This document shows positions 22,878 through 30,664 of a stretch of 35,071 nucleotides of DNA, piece by piece (within the stretch, counting starts at the first letter, position 1; each line of letters opens with the position of its first letter). This DNA comes from Halanaerobium salsuginis (GTDB lineage: Bacteria; Bacillota; Halanaerobiia; Halanaerobiales; Halanaerobiaceae), in NCBI RefSeq assembly GCF_900114545.1, contig NZ_FOTI01000030.1:1-35071 (forward strand), read 5' to 3'. The translations under genes were made by a program, and so were the position numbers. Under the pieces are notes generated by a model that made no database searches, had not been told where the DNA came from, and saw nothing but the letters and a program-made list of their open reading frames with translations.

Positions 22878-23948
22878 CTATAAATGAGCAGTCATCCGTT
22901 CAGTTAAATCTAAAAGTTCTTCCTGATCATTTAAACCATCTAGAAAACGCTGTGGTATCCCCTGCAGACCAACTTGAGCGCCAATTAAAGCTCCTGTCAA
23001 CATTGTCCTCACCTGATTTTGACCGCCTCCGTTTAGGGCATGTAATACTCCTGCTTCAAAATTATCTTTATAGCGCGCACTTAAGTAATAAACTGCCGGC
23101 AAAACATGATAAATAGCACAGGGCATTCCATAAACAAGCGAAACTTTCCAGGCGGGCTCAATTGTAATTCCTTCGTCTTCCCAGGCCCGGGCCATATAGG
23201 CAGGGCTCATCAAACCATCGGGAGAAGAAAATAAGGTCATTGACTCAGCAGCAGTTCTTGCTTCTGTTGGTGGCTTAAGATCAGCTGCAGTAATTTTATT
23301 ATAAGGCAATTCTCCACCAGCTACTTTATTCATCAATTTTTTACTAATCTCTTTATCAAGCTTTTCACCCTGAATTAAAACTGCCAGCAGAGCGCTAAAT
23401 GCTGTTGTCAAGGAAGCAATCAAATCATCGCTCTGGGTTAATAATGTATTAGAGGTAACACTTAAGGCAAGTTTTTCTAAATTATTAGCATAATAAACTG
23501 CTGTTGCTATATTTCTTTCTAAAGCTTCTGTTGTATCAGCATTACTGGCTACTTGAGACCAATCTTTACCCTGCTTAACTCGCTGCTTCCAGAGATAACG
23601 CATCGACTGACTTGTATAACCTCCCGGGCCACCCATTGGCTTACCATCAAGTTCAGGTAAAAACTGCTGATCCATCATCTCACAAAAAGCCTGTTGATCA
23701 TAGCCTGACTCTGCTAATAAATTTTCCGCCAGCAGTTTCATTAAAATTGCTGACTGCGAAATATCTCCTGCCTTTAAATTACCATGATAACGATTTGGTT
23801 TAGGATCTGTATAATCACTAATCCAGTCACCATATTCTGCTCTCATCTTTTCTAGATCATAATACCAGTGAGGTCCAACACCTAAGGCTTCTCCAATAAA
23901 AGCTCCCATCATAGCACCTTTAGCTCTTGCTTTAAGATCAGTACTCAT
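22878..23948 (-). CDS. ADP-ribosylglycohydrolase-family protein with altered metal sites
   Basis: This 356-residue all-helical ARH/DraG-like protein begins KGAMMGAFIGEALGVGPHWYY, the usual family start. In active enzymes two Mg2+ are held by an early GDDT motif and a late GGDTDT motif. Here the early motif is GDISQSA (61-67) and the late one is GGGQNQV (307-313), so most of the expected acids are missing. It may act without the usual metals, bind rather than cleave ADP-ribose, or have another substrate. ATG 23948 follows GAGGAGGTCATATTA. It is paired with the MIF-like gene. Confidence 0.8.
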   Translation of the reverse strand: MSTDLKARAKGAMMGAFIGEALGVGPHWYYDLEKMRAEYGDWISDYTDPKPNRYHGNLKAGDISQSAILMKLLAENLLAESGYDQQAFCEMMDQQFLPELDGKPMGGPGGYTSQSMRYLWKQRVKQGKDWSQVASNADTTEALERNIATAVYYANNLEKLALSVTSNTLLTQSDDLIASLTTAFSALLAVLIQGEKLDKEISKKLMNKVAGGELPYNKITAADLKPPTEARTAAESMTLFSSPDGLMSPAYMARAWEDEGITIEPAWKVSLVYGMPCAIYHVLPAVYYLSARYKDNFEAGVLHALNGGGQNQVRTMLTGALIGAQVGLQGIPQRFLDGLNDQEELLDLTERMTAHL

Positions 23949-24002
23949 TAATATGACCTCCTCAAACTAGTAGTATTCAATAATTTATATTAATTAATCA
24001 AT

Positions 24003-24656
24003 CTAACTGCCAAATTCTCTCATCTTTTCTAAATTATCATTTTTACCCATTAAAACTAATTTATCACCTTCCAGAATTTTATCATCAGCGCCTGGAGAAA
24101 TATGCAAATTTTCGCCTCTTTTGATAGCCATTACATTAACATCAAAATTAGCTCTAAATTCTAGTTCTTTTAAGGTCCTGCCAAACATTTTATCAGTTGC
24201 CAGAATTTCAATAACTCCATATTCTGGAGCAAATTCTATATAATCAAGCACATTTGAAGAAATAAGATTATGAGCAATTCTGGCTCCCATGTCACGCTCC
24301 GGATAAACAATACGATCTGCTCCAACTTTGGTTAAGACTTTACCATGTAAGCTATCTGGAGCTTTAACAATTACATAGGGTAAGTTTAATTCCTTTAAAA
24401 TTAAGGTACATAAAATATTAGCAGAAACATTATCACCAATACTAACTACTGCTACATCAAAATTTCTAACCCCTAAAGTTTTTAAAGCATCCTCATCAGT
24501 TGCGTCTGCTTCAACAGCATGAGTAACCTGAGTAGAAATTGATTGAACTTTTTCTGCATCACAATCAATTGCCAGCACATCATAGCCACTTTCTGCCAGA
24601 GTTGTAGCAACACTGCTCCCAAAACGTCCTAATCCAATTACAACAAATTGTTTCAT
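24003..24656 (-). CDS. ktrA: Potassium channel/uptake regulatory protein KtrA/TrkA
   Basis: The protein has 217 residues. An RCK_N (TrkA_N) Rossmann domain with GLGRFGSSVA at 8-17 and a ligand acid in LAIDCD is followed by RCK_C (about 135-217). It gates a KtrB-type K+ transporter; no ktrB lies in the window. The gene is preceded by a c-di-AMP riboswitch and terminator, so it should be turned off at high c-di-AMP. In KtrC/A proteins the RCK_C domain can also bind c-di-AMP. ATG 24656 follows GGAGGTTATAGATT. Confidence 0.92.
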   Translation of the reverse strand: MKQFVVIGLGRFGSSVATTLAESGYDVLAIDCDAEKVQSISTQVTHAVEADATDEDALKTLGVRNFDVAVVSIGDNVSANILCTLILKELNLPYVIVKAPDSLHGKVLTKVGADRIVYPERDMGARIAHNLISSNVLDYIEFAPEYGVIEILATDKMFGRTLKELEFRANFDVNVMAIKRGENLHISPGADDKILEGDKLVLMGKNDNLEKMREFGS

Positions 24657-24708
24657 AATCTATAACCTCCATCAAACTCAACTTAAGTAAGCTAAACTAC
24701 TCTCAAAA

Positions 24709-24737
24709 CAAAAAAACACCACAGATAGACTGTAGTG
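24709..24737 (-). terminator. Regulated terminator of the c-di-AMP riboswitch
   Basis: On the minus strand cactacag / ctgtggtg (8 bp, one G-U pair, 5-base loop) is followed by TTTTTTTG. It sits between the aptamer and ktrA, where the expression platform of an OFF switch is expected. Confidence 0.85.
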
Positions 24738-24740
24738 CCA

Positions 24741-24889
24741 TTTAAATAATCGCCATGACAGGCAGTCTGTCCTTTAATAAAATCTACGGAGTTAGCTGTC
24801 GGGCTGGAAGTAAAGGTCTTCCTCTAAACTTAGATTCGCCCCAAATCGGTGGGTTCCCCGCTCTCAAATAGAGATTCGACAACAGATAA
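24741..24889 (-). ncRNA. c-di-AMP riboswitch (ydaO-yuaA type) upstream of ktrA
   Basis: Read on the minus strand, the aptamer core blocks are gagcggggaaccca (24863-24850), ttggggcgaatct (24845-24833) and cagcccgacagctaactccg (24806-24787), matching the conserved GGGGAACC, GGGGYGAAUC and CCG-CAGCUAAC parts of the ydaO family. A closing stem can form between ttgtcg near 24882 and cgacag near 24799. A further hairpin (ggacag...ctgtc, near 24755-24772) follows. In the family, c-di-AMP binding favours the downstream terminator and lowers K+ uptake genes, which fits ktrA here. Confidence 0.93.
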
Positions 24890-24966
24890 TATTCTTTTTA
24901 ATTATTAAATCATAATTTACTTTGTTTGTCAATTATAGATAAAATCAGGCTTTTTAATAAATCAAG

Positions 24967-25000
24967 TTATAAAAACCAGGTTTAAACCTGGTTTTTATAA
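24967..25000 (-). terminator. Terminator of the copper operon
   Basis: A perfect 34-bp palindrome has the half ttataaaaaccaggttt. On the minus strand the stem runs into TTTTTATAA. It lies 59 bp after the csoR stop; by symmetry it could also act on plus-strand transcripts. Confidence 0.8.
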
Positions 25001-25058
25001 CTTAAATTTACTTTTAAATAAAATCTGAACTACAATAATTAAAACAAAATATCTCTTG

Positions 25059-25334
25059 CTAATCTGTAAATTTAGCTAATACTTCCATTAGCTCATCAAT
25101 AACTGCATCTCCTTCTTCATTTTTAACTGCCCGCTGTACACAACCATGAACATGTTTATCAAGTATTTTTAAAGCAACCTTTTTTAAACCACCCTGGATT
25201 GCTCCTACCTGGTGTAGAATATCTACACAATATTTATCTTCTTCAATCATACGCTGAATCCCACGAACCTGACCCTCAATTCTTTTCAATCTATTAGTAA
25301 GATCTTTTTTATCAAGATCACATAAAGAATTCAC
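25059..25334 (-). CDS. csoR: CsoR-type copper-sensing repressor
   Basis: The protein has 91 residues from GTG 25334, placed 7 bases after AAGGAGGT; the longer frame from TTG 25358 would start upstream of that site. It has the DUF156 four-helix layout (LTNRLKRIEGQVRGIQRMIEEDKYCVDIL...). The C-H-C copper ligands are present: Cys in DKYCVDIL, and His and Cys in KHVHGCV (H-x3-C). Cu(I) binding releases DNA. It lies 38 bp downstream of copA on the same strand. Three matching operator sequences occur in this island. Confidence 0.93.
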   Translation of the reverse strand: MNSLCDLDKKDLTNRLKRIEGQVRGIQRMIEEDKYCVDILHQVGAIQGGLKKVALKILDKHVHGCVQRAVKNEEGDAVIDELMEVLAKFTD

Positions 25335-25372
25335 TTCAATTACCTCCTTCTGCTTCAATATTTCAGTTGAGT

Positions 25373-27847
25373 TTATTTTTTATAAGCTGGCTGTACATTT
25401 GCTTTTCTCAACATATTAGCATTTGATACAACTGTAATTGAACTACCGGCCATTGCCATTTCTGAAATAACAGGGTGCAATAAACCTAAAATAGCAATTG
25501 GTATTGCAATAATGTTATAGAAGAAAGCCCAAAATAAATTCTGTTTGATCTTCTTAAAAGTAGCCCGAGACAATTTAACAGCTGTTATTACAGCAGATAA
25601 ATCTCCTCTAACCAATGTTATATCAGAAGATTCAATTGCAATATCTGTTCCAGTTCCAATTGCAATTCCAACATCAGCTTGAGTCAGAGCTGGTGCATCA
25701 TTAATTCCATCTCCTACCATAGCAATAATTCCAAATTTTTCCTGCAGTTCTTTTATTTTATCAACTTTACCATCAGGTAAAACTTCAGCAACTATATGAT
25801 CAATTCCAACTTCAGCACCGATTGCCTCAGCTGTCCGCTGATTATCTCCAGTAATCATTGCTGTTTCTAATCCTAATTCTTTCAATTCTTGAATTGCTTT
25901 AATAGAATCCTCTTTCAGGGCATCAGCAACAGCAACAATCCCCAGCAGTTTATTATCAGCTGCTACCAGCATAGCAGTTTTAGCTTCTTTTTCTAGTCTC
26001 ACCATTTCTGCTTCGAGTTCTTGAATTTCTATGCCTGCTTCTGTTAATAATCTTCTGCTGCCAACAAGTACAGACTGACCTGCTAAATCAGCTTTTACTC
26101 CTTTTCCTGTTACAGCAGTAAAGTTTTCTGGCTGTTCAAGCTTAAGTTCTCTATCCTGAGCGCCCTTAACAATAGCAGCTCCCAATGGATGTTCTGAACC
26201 AGTTTCTACAGCTGCAGCCAGGGCAAGAAGTTGCTCCTTATTAACACCAGCAGCTGTTACTAGATCTGTTACTTCTGGTTTCCCCTTCGTGATCGTTCCT
26301 GTTTTATCAAAGACCACTGTATGAACATCTTTCATTGTCTGGATCGCTTCACCTTTTCTAATTAAAACTCCATTTTCTGCTCCAATACCGCTGCCAACCA
26401 TCAAAGCTGTTGGAGTAGCAAGGCCAAGAGCACATGGGCAGGCAATAACTAATACAGCAATAGTAGCAAAAATTGCTAAAGTTATTGTTCCTAGCTCTGG
26501 ACTAACCCAGGGAAGAAAACTCTGCGCCCAAAAACCAACCTGACGAAAACTGTCAGTAAATACCAACCAGGATAAAAAAGTTAAAACAGCAATTATTAAA
26601 ACTGTTGGAACGAAAATACCAGTAATTTTATCAGCAAATTCCTGAATAGGAACTTTTGTTCCCTGAGCTTCTTCTACCATCTTTACTACCTGAGATAAAA
26701 AGGTATCCTTACCAACTTTAGTAGCTTCAACTTGAATTAAACCATTTTGGTTAACTGTTGCTCCAATAACTTCGTCCCCTTCACCTCTATTAACTGGCAT
26801 AGATTCACCAGTTGCCATTGATTCATCAATTGTTGTTTTACCAGTGATAATCTTGCCATCAGTCGGGATCTTTTCACCAGGTTTAACCAGCATAATATCA
26901 CCAGGCTGAACATTTTCAATAGCAATTTCTTTTTGTTCACCATCGACAATAATAGTAGCTGTTTTAGCTCCTAATTCTAACAATTTTTTTATTGCCTGAG
27001 AAGCTCTTCCTTTAGCAGTTTCTTCTATATAACGACCCGTTAAATGAAAAGCCATAATCATTGCTGAAACTCCAGCATAATTAGCAATTGGAGTAAAGAA
27101 AACTGCTGGCCCAGTTATAAAGGCAGCTCCAGTTCCTATTGCAATTAAAACATCCATATTTGAACTACCATGGCTAACTGCTCGATAGGCTGTAACAAAT
27201 GTTTTTCTACCATAAACAAATAAGGGAGGTATAGCTAAAATGATCATACCAAGATTAAAAATCGTCTCATTAGGCCAGGCAATTCCAAATACCATTTCTG
27301 GAATCATCCAGAGCATGATCGGAATTGTAAAGGCCCAGGTACCCCACATTTTATGTTTAGCAAGAGCTAATTTTTCTAAATCATCATCAGCTGAATCAGA
27401 AGTTGTTGTTTCATCATCAGCAAATCTACTTAATTCATAACCAGAATTCTTAACTATTTTTCGAAAATCATTCCGATCAAGTACAGCAGGATCATATTCA
27501 ACACTACCTTTCTCAGTAGCAATATTTACATTAGCCTGATAAACTCCAGCACTTTTATTTAGAGCCTTCTCTACAGCTGCTGAACAGGAAGCACAGCTCA
27601 TTCCATCGATATCAAAAGTTATTTTTGCCTTTTCTTCCTTAACATCATAACCACTTTTGCGCACTGCAGAAATTAAGTCTGATTTTGCTATCTGATCTGC
27701 ATCATAATCTACATAGGCTTTTTCAGCAGCAAAATTAACCTGTGCTTCTTTAACTCCTGCTGTCCGATTAAGGGCTTTTTCTATAGCCTGAGCACAAGCT
27801 GCACAGCTCATACCCTTTAACTGCAGTGTCTCTTTTTTAACCATCAT
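25373..27847 (-). CDS. copA: Cu+-exporting P-type ATPase CopA (CPC class)
   Basis: The protein has 824 residues. Two N-terminal heavy-metal domains carry GMSCAAC (C15, C18) and GMSCASC (C85, C88). The P1B-1 core includes TGES at 346-349, the membrane CPC motif at 470-472 (VIACPCALGLATP), DKTGT at 514-518 (phosphorylated Asp) and SEHPLG. It pumps Cu(I) out of the cytoplasm. ATG 27847 follows GGAGGTATAATTA. The upstream copZ and small Cys-Cys peptide and downstream csoR form one copper unit. Confidence 0.96.
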   Translation of the reverse strand: MMVKKETLQLKGMSCAACAQAIEKALNRTAGVKEAQVNFAAEKAYVDYDADQIAKSDLISAVRKSGYDVKEEKAKITFDIDGMSCASCSAAVEKALNKSAGVYQANVNIATEKGSVEYDPAVLDRNDFRKIVKNSGYELSRFADDETTTSDSADDDLEKLALAKHKMWGTWAFTIPIMLWMIPEMVFGIAWPNETIFNLGMIILAIPPLFVYGRKTFVTAYRAVSHGSSNMDVLIAIGTGAAFITGPAVFFTPIANYAGVSAMIMAFHLTGRYIEETAKGRASQAIKKLLELGAKTATIIVDGEQKEIAIENVQPGDIMLVKPGEKIPTDGKIITGKTTIDESMATGESMPVNRGEGDEVIGATVNQNGLIQVEATKVGKDTFLSQVVKMVEEAQGTKVPIQEFADKITGIFVPTVLIIAVLTFLSWLVFTDSFRQVGFWAQSFLPWVSPELGTITLAIFATIAVLVIACPCALGLATPTALMVGSGIGAENGVLIRKGEAIQTMKDVHTVVFDKTGTITKGKPEVTDLVTAAGVNKEQLLALAAAVETGSEHPLGAAIVKGAQDRELKLEQPENFTAVTGKGVKADLAGQSVLVGSRRLLTEAGIEIQELEAEMVRLEKEAKTAMLVAADNKLLGIVAVADALKEDSIKAIQELKELGLETAMITGDNQRTAEAIGAEVGIDHIVAEVLPDGKVDKIKELQEKFGIIAMVGDGINDAPALTQADVGIAIGTGTDIAIESSDITLVRGDLSAVITAVKLSRATFKKIKQNLFWAFFYNIIAIPIAILGLLHPVISEMAMAGSSITVVSNANMLRKANVQPAYKK

Positions 27848-27883
27848 TAATTATACCTCCATTTTAAATCAAAATTTATTAAT

Positions 27884-28000
27884 TAAAACTTAACTATTTT
27901 TTTCACTACTACAGCAGTCCGGTGTCTGATTTCCATATTCTTTCTGATTAGCGGAAGCCAATTTATCAATAAATTTTTGCCACCAACTCTTTTTTGCCAT
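27884..28000 (-). CDS. Small Cys-Cys peptide of the copper locus (38 aa)
   Basis: The peptide has 38 residues: it begins MAKKSWWQKFIDKLASANQK and ends ...QTPDCCSSEKIVKF. ATG 28000 has AAAGGATG upstream at a normal distance. The basic-aromatic start, amphipathic helix and DCC pair resemble small putative metal-binding proteins with an LDCC-type motif that I recall from clostridia. It lies between copZ and copA, just after a CsoR-like operator, so it should be induced by copper. A Cu(I)-binding role is inference. Confidence 0.68.
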
Positions 28001-28038
28001 TTTTATCATCCTTTATATTAAAAAATATGATTAAATTT

Positions 28039-28054
28039 ATACCCCTACACTGTA
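28039..28054. promoter_or_regulatory. CsoR-like operator before the small peptide and copA
   Basis: The sequence atacccctacactgta matches the two other sites of the island (tataccccYtacNNtgta pattern). It lies 39 bp upstream of the small peptide start. Confidence 0.7.
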
Positions 28055-28105
28055 AAAGTAAATCTTTTAACTAATAACTAAAAATATTAGTCATGAAAAA
28101 TTTAG

Positions 28106-28315
28106 TTAAACAGTTTTTATATATTCATAACCAGCTTCACTAACTGCTTCTGCTAGCTTGTCATCTGTAACCTCTTTACTTAAGCTAACTACAACTTGAC
28201 CTTGATCAGCATTAGCTTTAGCATCACTAACTGCATCAATTTTTAATAATTCTTTTTCTGTTCTTTTCTCACAGTGTTCACATGACATACCTTCTACGAT
28301 CAGTGTTTTTTCCAT
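28106..28315 (-). CDS. copZ: Copper chaperone CopZ
   Basis: This is a 69-residue single HMA domain with GMSCEHC (C12, C15) and a final GYEYIKTV. It carries Cu(I) to the CopA N-terminal domains. ATG 28315 is preceded by GAGGAGCTG. It has its own CsoR-like operator at 28345-28363. Confidence 0.93.
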   Translation of the reverse strand: MEKTLIVEGMSCEHCEKRTEKELLKIDAVSDAKANADQGQVVVSLSKEVTDDKLAEAVSEAGYEYIKTV

Positions 28316-28344
28316 TTTATATAACAGCTCCTCTTTTTATACAA

Positions 28345-28363
28345 TATACATGTAGGGGGTATA
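28345..28363. promoter_or_regulatory. CsoR-like operator before copZ
   Basis: The sequence tatacatgtagggggtata is the inverted copy of the island motif. On the minus strand it is preceded directly by tataat (28365-28370), a likely -10 element, so repressor binding would overlap the promoter. Confidence 0.75.
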
Positions 28364-28406
28364 ATTATATTATCATTATTTCTAGTCCCTGTCAAAAAAA
28401 TCTTAG

Positions 28407-30350
28407 TTAATTATTATTAAATTTAAGCAGTTTTGCATTGACTGCTACAATAACTGTACTAAGGGACATTAAAACAGCTCCTATAGCAGGTGAAATCATA
28501 ATCCCAAATCCAGCAAGAACCCCGGCGGCAAGAGGAATAGCAAAAGCATTATAACCAGTTGCCCAGAATAAATTCTGAACCATCTTTTTGAATGTTAACC
28601 CCCCAAATTCAATCAATTTTAGAACATCAAGCGGGTCACTTTCGACCAAGATAATATCAGCGGTTTCAGCCGCTACATCTGTTCCTGATCCAATAGCAAT
28701 TCCAATATCTGCTTTGGCTAGAGCTGGAGCATCATTAACACCATCACCAGTCATTGCTACAAAAGCACCATTTTCCTGGAGTTCTGCAACCTTTTTTTGT
28801 TTTTGATCTGGTAAAACTTCTGCAAAAAAGTCATTTAAACCAAGCTCATTACTTACATACTGAGCAGTTTTCTGATTATCCCCAGTTAGCATCTTAACTT
28901 TTATACCTTTATCTTTCAGTTTTTTCACAACCTGATAAGAACTCTCTCTAATTTGATCAGCTAGCCTAACTAAACCTATTAACTGACCAGATTTTAAAAT
29001 AAATACTTCTGTAAATGGTCCTTCTTTTAATGCATCTGCTGGCACTTCAATTTCATTTTCTGTTAAATAACCTGGTGAAACAGCCTTAAACTCTGTATCA
29101 GATATCTTAGCTTTTACACCTTTTCCCTTCATAATTGCAAAGTCTTTAACTTTAAGTAGATCTAGCTCATCACTTTTAGCTTTTTTAATTATTCCTCTCG
29201 CTATAGGATGTTCTGATTCTTGTTCTAAAGATGCAGCATGCCGTAAAATATCTTCTTTACTATAATCTTCTCCAAAACTTACTACAGCTTCTACTCCAAA
29301 TTCACCTTCTGTAAGAGTACCTGTCTTATCAAAAAGAATTGTATCAATTTTACGGGCATTTTCAAAAGCAGTTCTATTTCTAATTAAGAGACCATTTTTA
29401 GCTGCCATAGTGGTAGAAACTGCTACTACTAGTGGAATAGCAAGTCCCAGAGCATGGGGACATGTAATAACCATTACAGTCGCCATTCTTTCAATTGCAA
29501 AAGCAAAATCATTGCTTATTAAATACCAACTTATAAAGGTTAAGACACCAGCTGAAATAGAAATTATTGTCAGCCAGAAAGCTGCTCGATCAGCAAAATT
29601 CTGAGTTTTAGATTTTGCAGCCTGAGAATCCTTTACCATATTAATTACCTGTGATAAATAACTATCCTCACCAGCTTTTTTGATTTCAATTTTTATAGAA
29701 CTATCTCCATTAACTGAACCACCAATAACTTCATCATCTACTGAATGTTCAACCGGTTCTGCTTCACCTGTCAGCATTGATTCATCAATATAAGAATTAC
29801 CTTCATAGATAATACCATCGGCAGGTATCTTCTCACCAGGTTTAATCAGTACTTTATCACCTTTACTTAATTCTTTGATTTTAATTTCTTTAACTTCTCC
29901 ATCAACTAATTTATGAGCCTGATCTGGCATCAATTTTGCTAATTCTTCCAGAGCGTGTGATGCTCCCATAACTGATTTCATTTCTAACCAGTGTCCAAGC
30001 AGCATAATTACAATTAATGTTGCCAGTTCCCAGAAAAAGAAGCGTCCTTCTAAACCAAAAACAACTGCTGAACTATAAAAGTAAGCTACTGAAATTGCCA
30101 GAGCAATTAAAGTCATCATACCTGGATTTTTATTATTAAGTTCATCCTTTAATCCAGTTAAAAAAGGCCAACCACCATAGAAAAATATGATAGTAGAAAG
30201 TATAAACAACAGATAATTACTCCCACTAAATTCTAATTTATAACTCAAAAAACTCTGAATCATTGGCGAAAGTATTAAAATTGGTAATGATATTACTAAA
30301 GAAACTATGAATCTCTTTTTAAAATCTGCTAACATTTTTTGATGATCCAT
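28407..30350 (-). CDS. copB: CopB-type copper P-type ATPase (CPH class)
   Basis: The protein has 647 residues. There is no N-terminal HMA domain; it starts MDHQKMLADFKKRF followed by membrane helices. TGEAEP at 194-199, CPH at 297-299 (VITCPHALGLAIP) and DKTGT at 341-345 mark a P1B-3 pump, a class linked to copper or silver export. It complements CopA, which has CPC. ATG 30350 follows AGGAGGTATTAAAA. A CsoR-like operator lies 37 bp upstream. Confidence 0.93.
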   Translation of the reverse strand: MDHQKMLADFKKRFIVSLVISLPILILSPMIQSFLSYKLEFSGSNYLLFILSTIIFFYGGWPFLTGLKDELNNKNPGMMTLIALAISVAYFYSSAVVFGLEGRFFFWELATLIVIMLLGHWLEMKSVMGASHALEELAKLMPDQAHKLVDGEVKEIKIKELSKGDKVLIKPGEKIPADGIIYEGNSYIDESMLTGEAEPVEHSVDDEVIGGSVNGDSSIKIEIKKAGEDSYLSQVINMVKDSQAAKSKTQNFADRAAFWLTIISISAGVLTFISWYLISNDFAFAIERMATVMVITCPHALGLAIPLVVAVSTTMAAKNGLLIRNRTAFENARKIDTILFDKTGTLTEGEFGVEAVVSFGEDYSKEDILRHAASLEQESEHPIARGIIKKAKSDELDLLKVKDFAIMKGKGVKAKISDTEFKAVSPGYLTENEIEVPADALKEGPFTEVFILKSGQLIGLVRLADQIRESSYQVVKKLKDKGIKVKMLTGDNQKTAQYVSNELGLNDFFAEVLPDQKQKKVAELQENGAFVAMTGDGVNDAPALAKADIGIAIGSGTDVAAETADIILVESDPLDVLKLIEFGGLTFKKMVQNLFWATGYNAFAIPLAAGVLAGFGIMISPAIGAVLMSLSTVIVAVNAKLLKFNNN

Positions 30351-30386
30351 TTTTAATACCTCCTAAATTAAATTAAACTAAATATT

Positions 30387-30403
30387 ATACCCCTACGGTG
30401 TAT
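30387..30403. promoter_or_regulatory. CsoR-like operator before copB
   Basis: The sequence atacccctacggtgtat is the most symmetric of the three island sites (ATAC / GTAT ends). It lies 37 bp before the copB start. The rest of the 314-bp gap (30351-30664) holds the candidate operator at 30573-30590 and the ribosome site of the next gene. Confidence 0.75.
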
Positions 30404-30572
30404 CTTAAGCATAGTATAACACTCGGAATTAATCGCGTCAAGCTAATTAAACATCTTCAAACCTTTTCAAAGTCAATTCCCTTCTTCTATAACATAAAGT
30501 TATTCAGCATAAGATATTATTATTTTAGTCTGCTAAATAAATAGTATATACTTAGTGTAGAAAGTTTGTTTT

Positions 30573-30590
30573 GTGAATAAATTTATTTAC
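30573..30590. promoter_or_regulatory. Palindrome upstream of the sulfur transport operon
   Basis: The sequence gtgaataaatttatttac is an 18-bp palindrome with one mismatched pair, 75 bp before the yeeE-type start. It resembles ArgR-, Rex- or CRP/FNR-like sites without matching any fully. A regulator site is plausible but unassigned. Confidence 0.4.
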
Positions 30591-30664
30591 TTTTGCGAAT
30601 TTTATTACAAAGTTAATAAATTTTTGTTGTTTATTTAATCTTAAAGGGAGGTAATTCTTAAAAA

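Noticed and set aside
26737-26949. Minus-strand frame inside copA
   Set aside because: Out-of-frame shadow of a well-conserved P-type ATPase segment.
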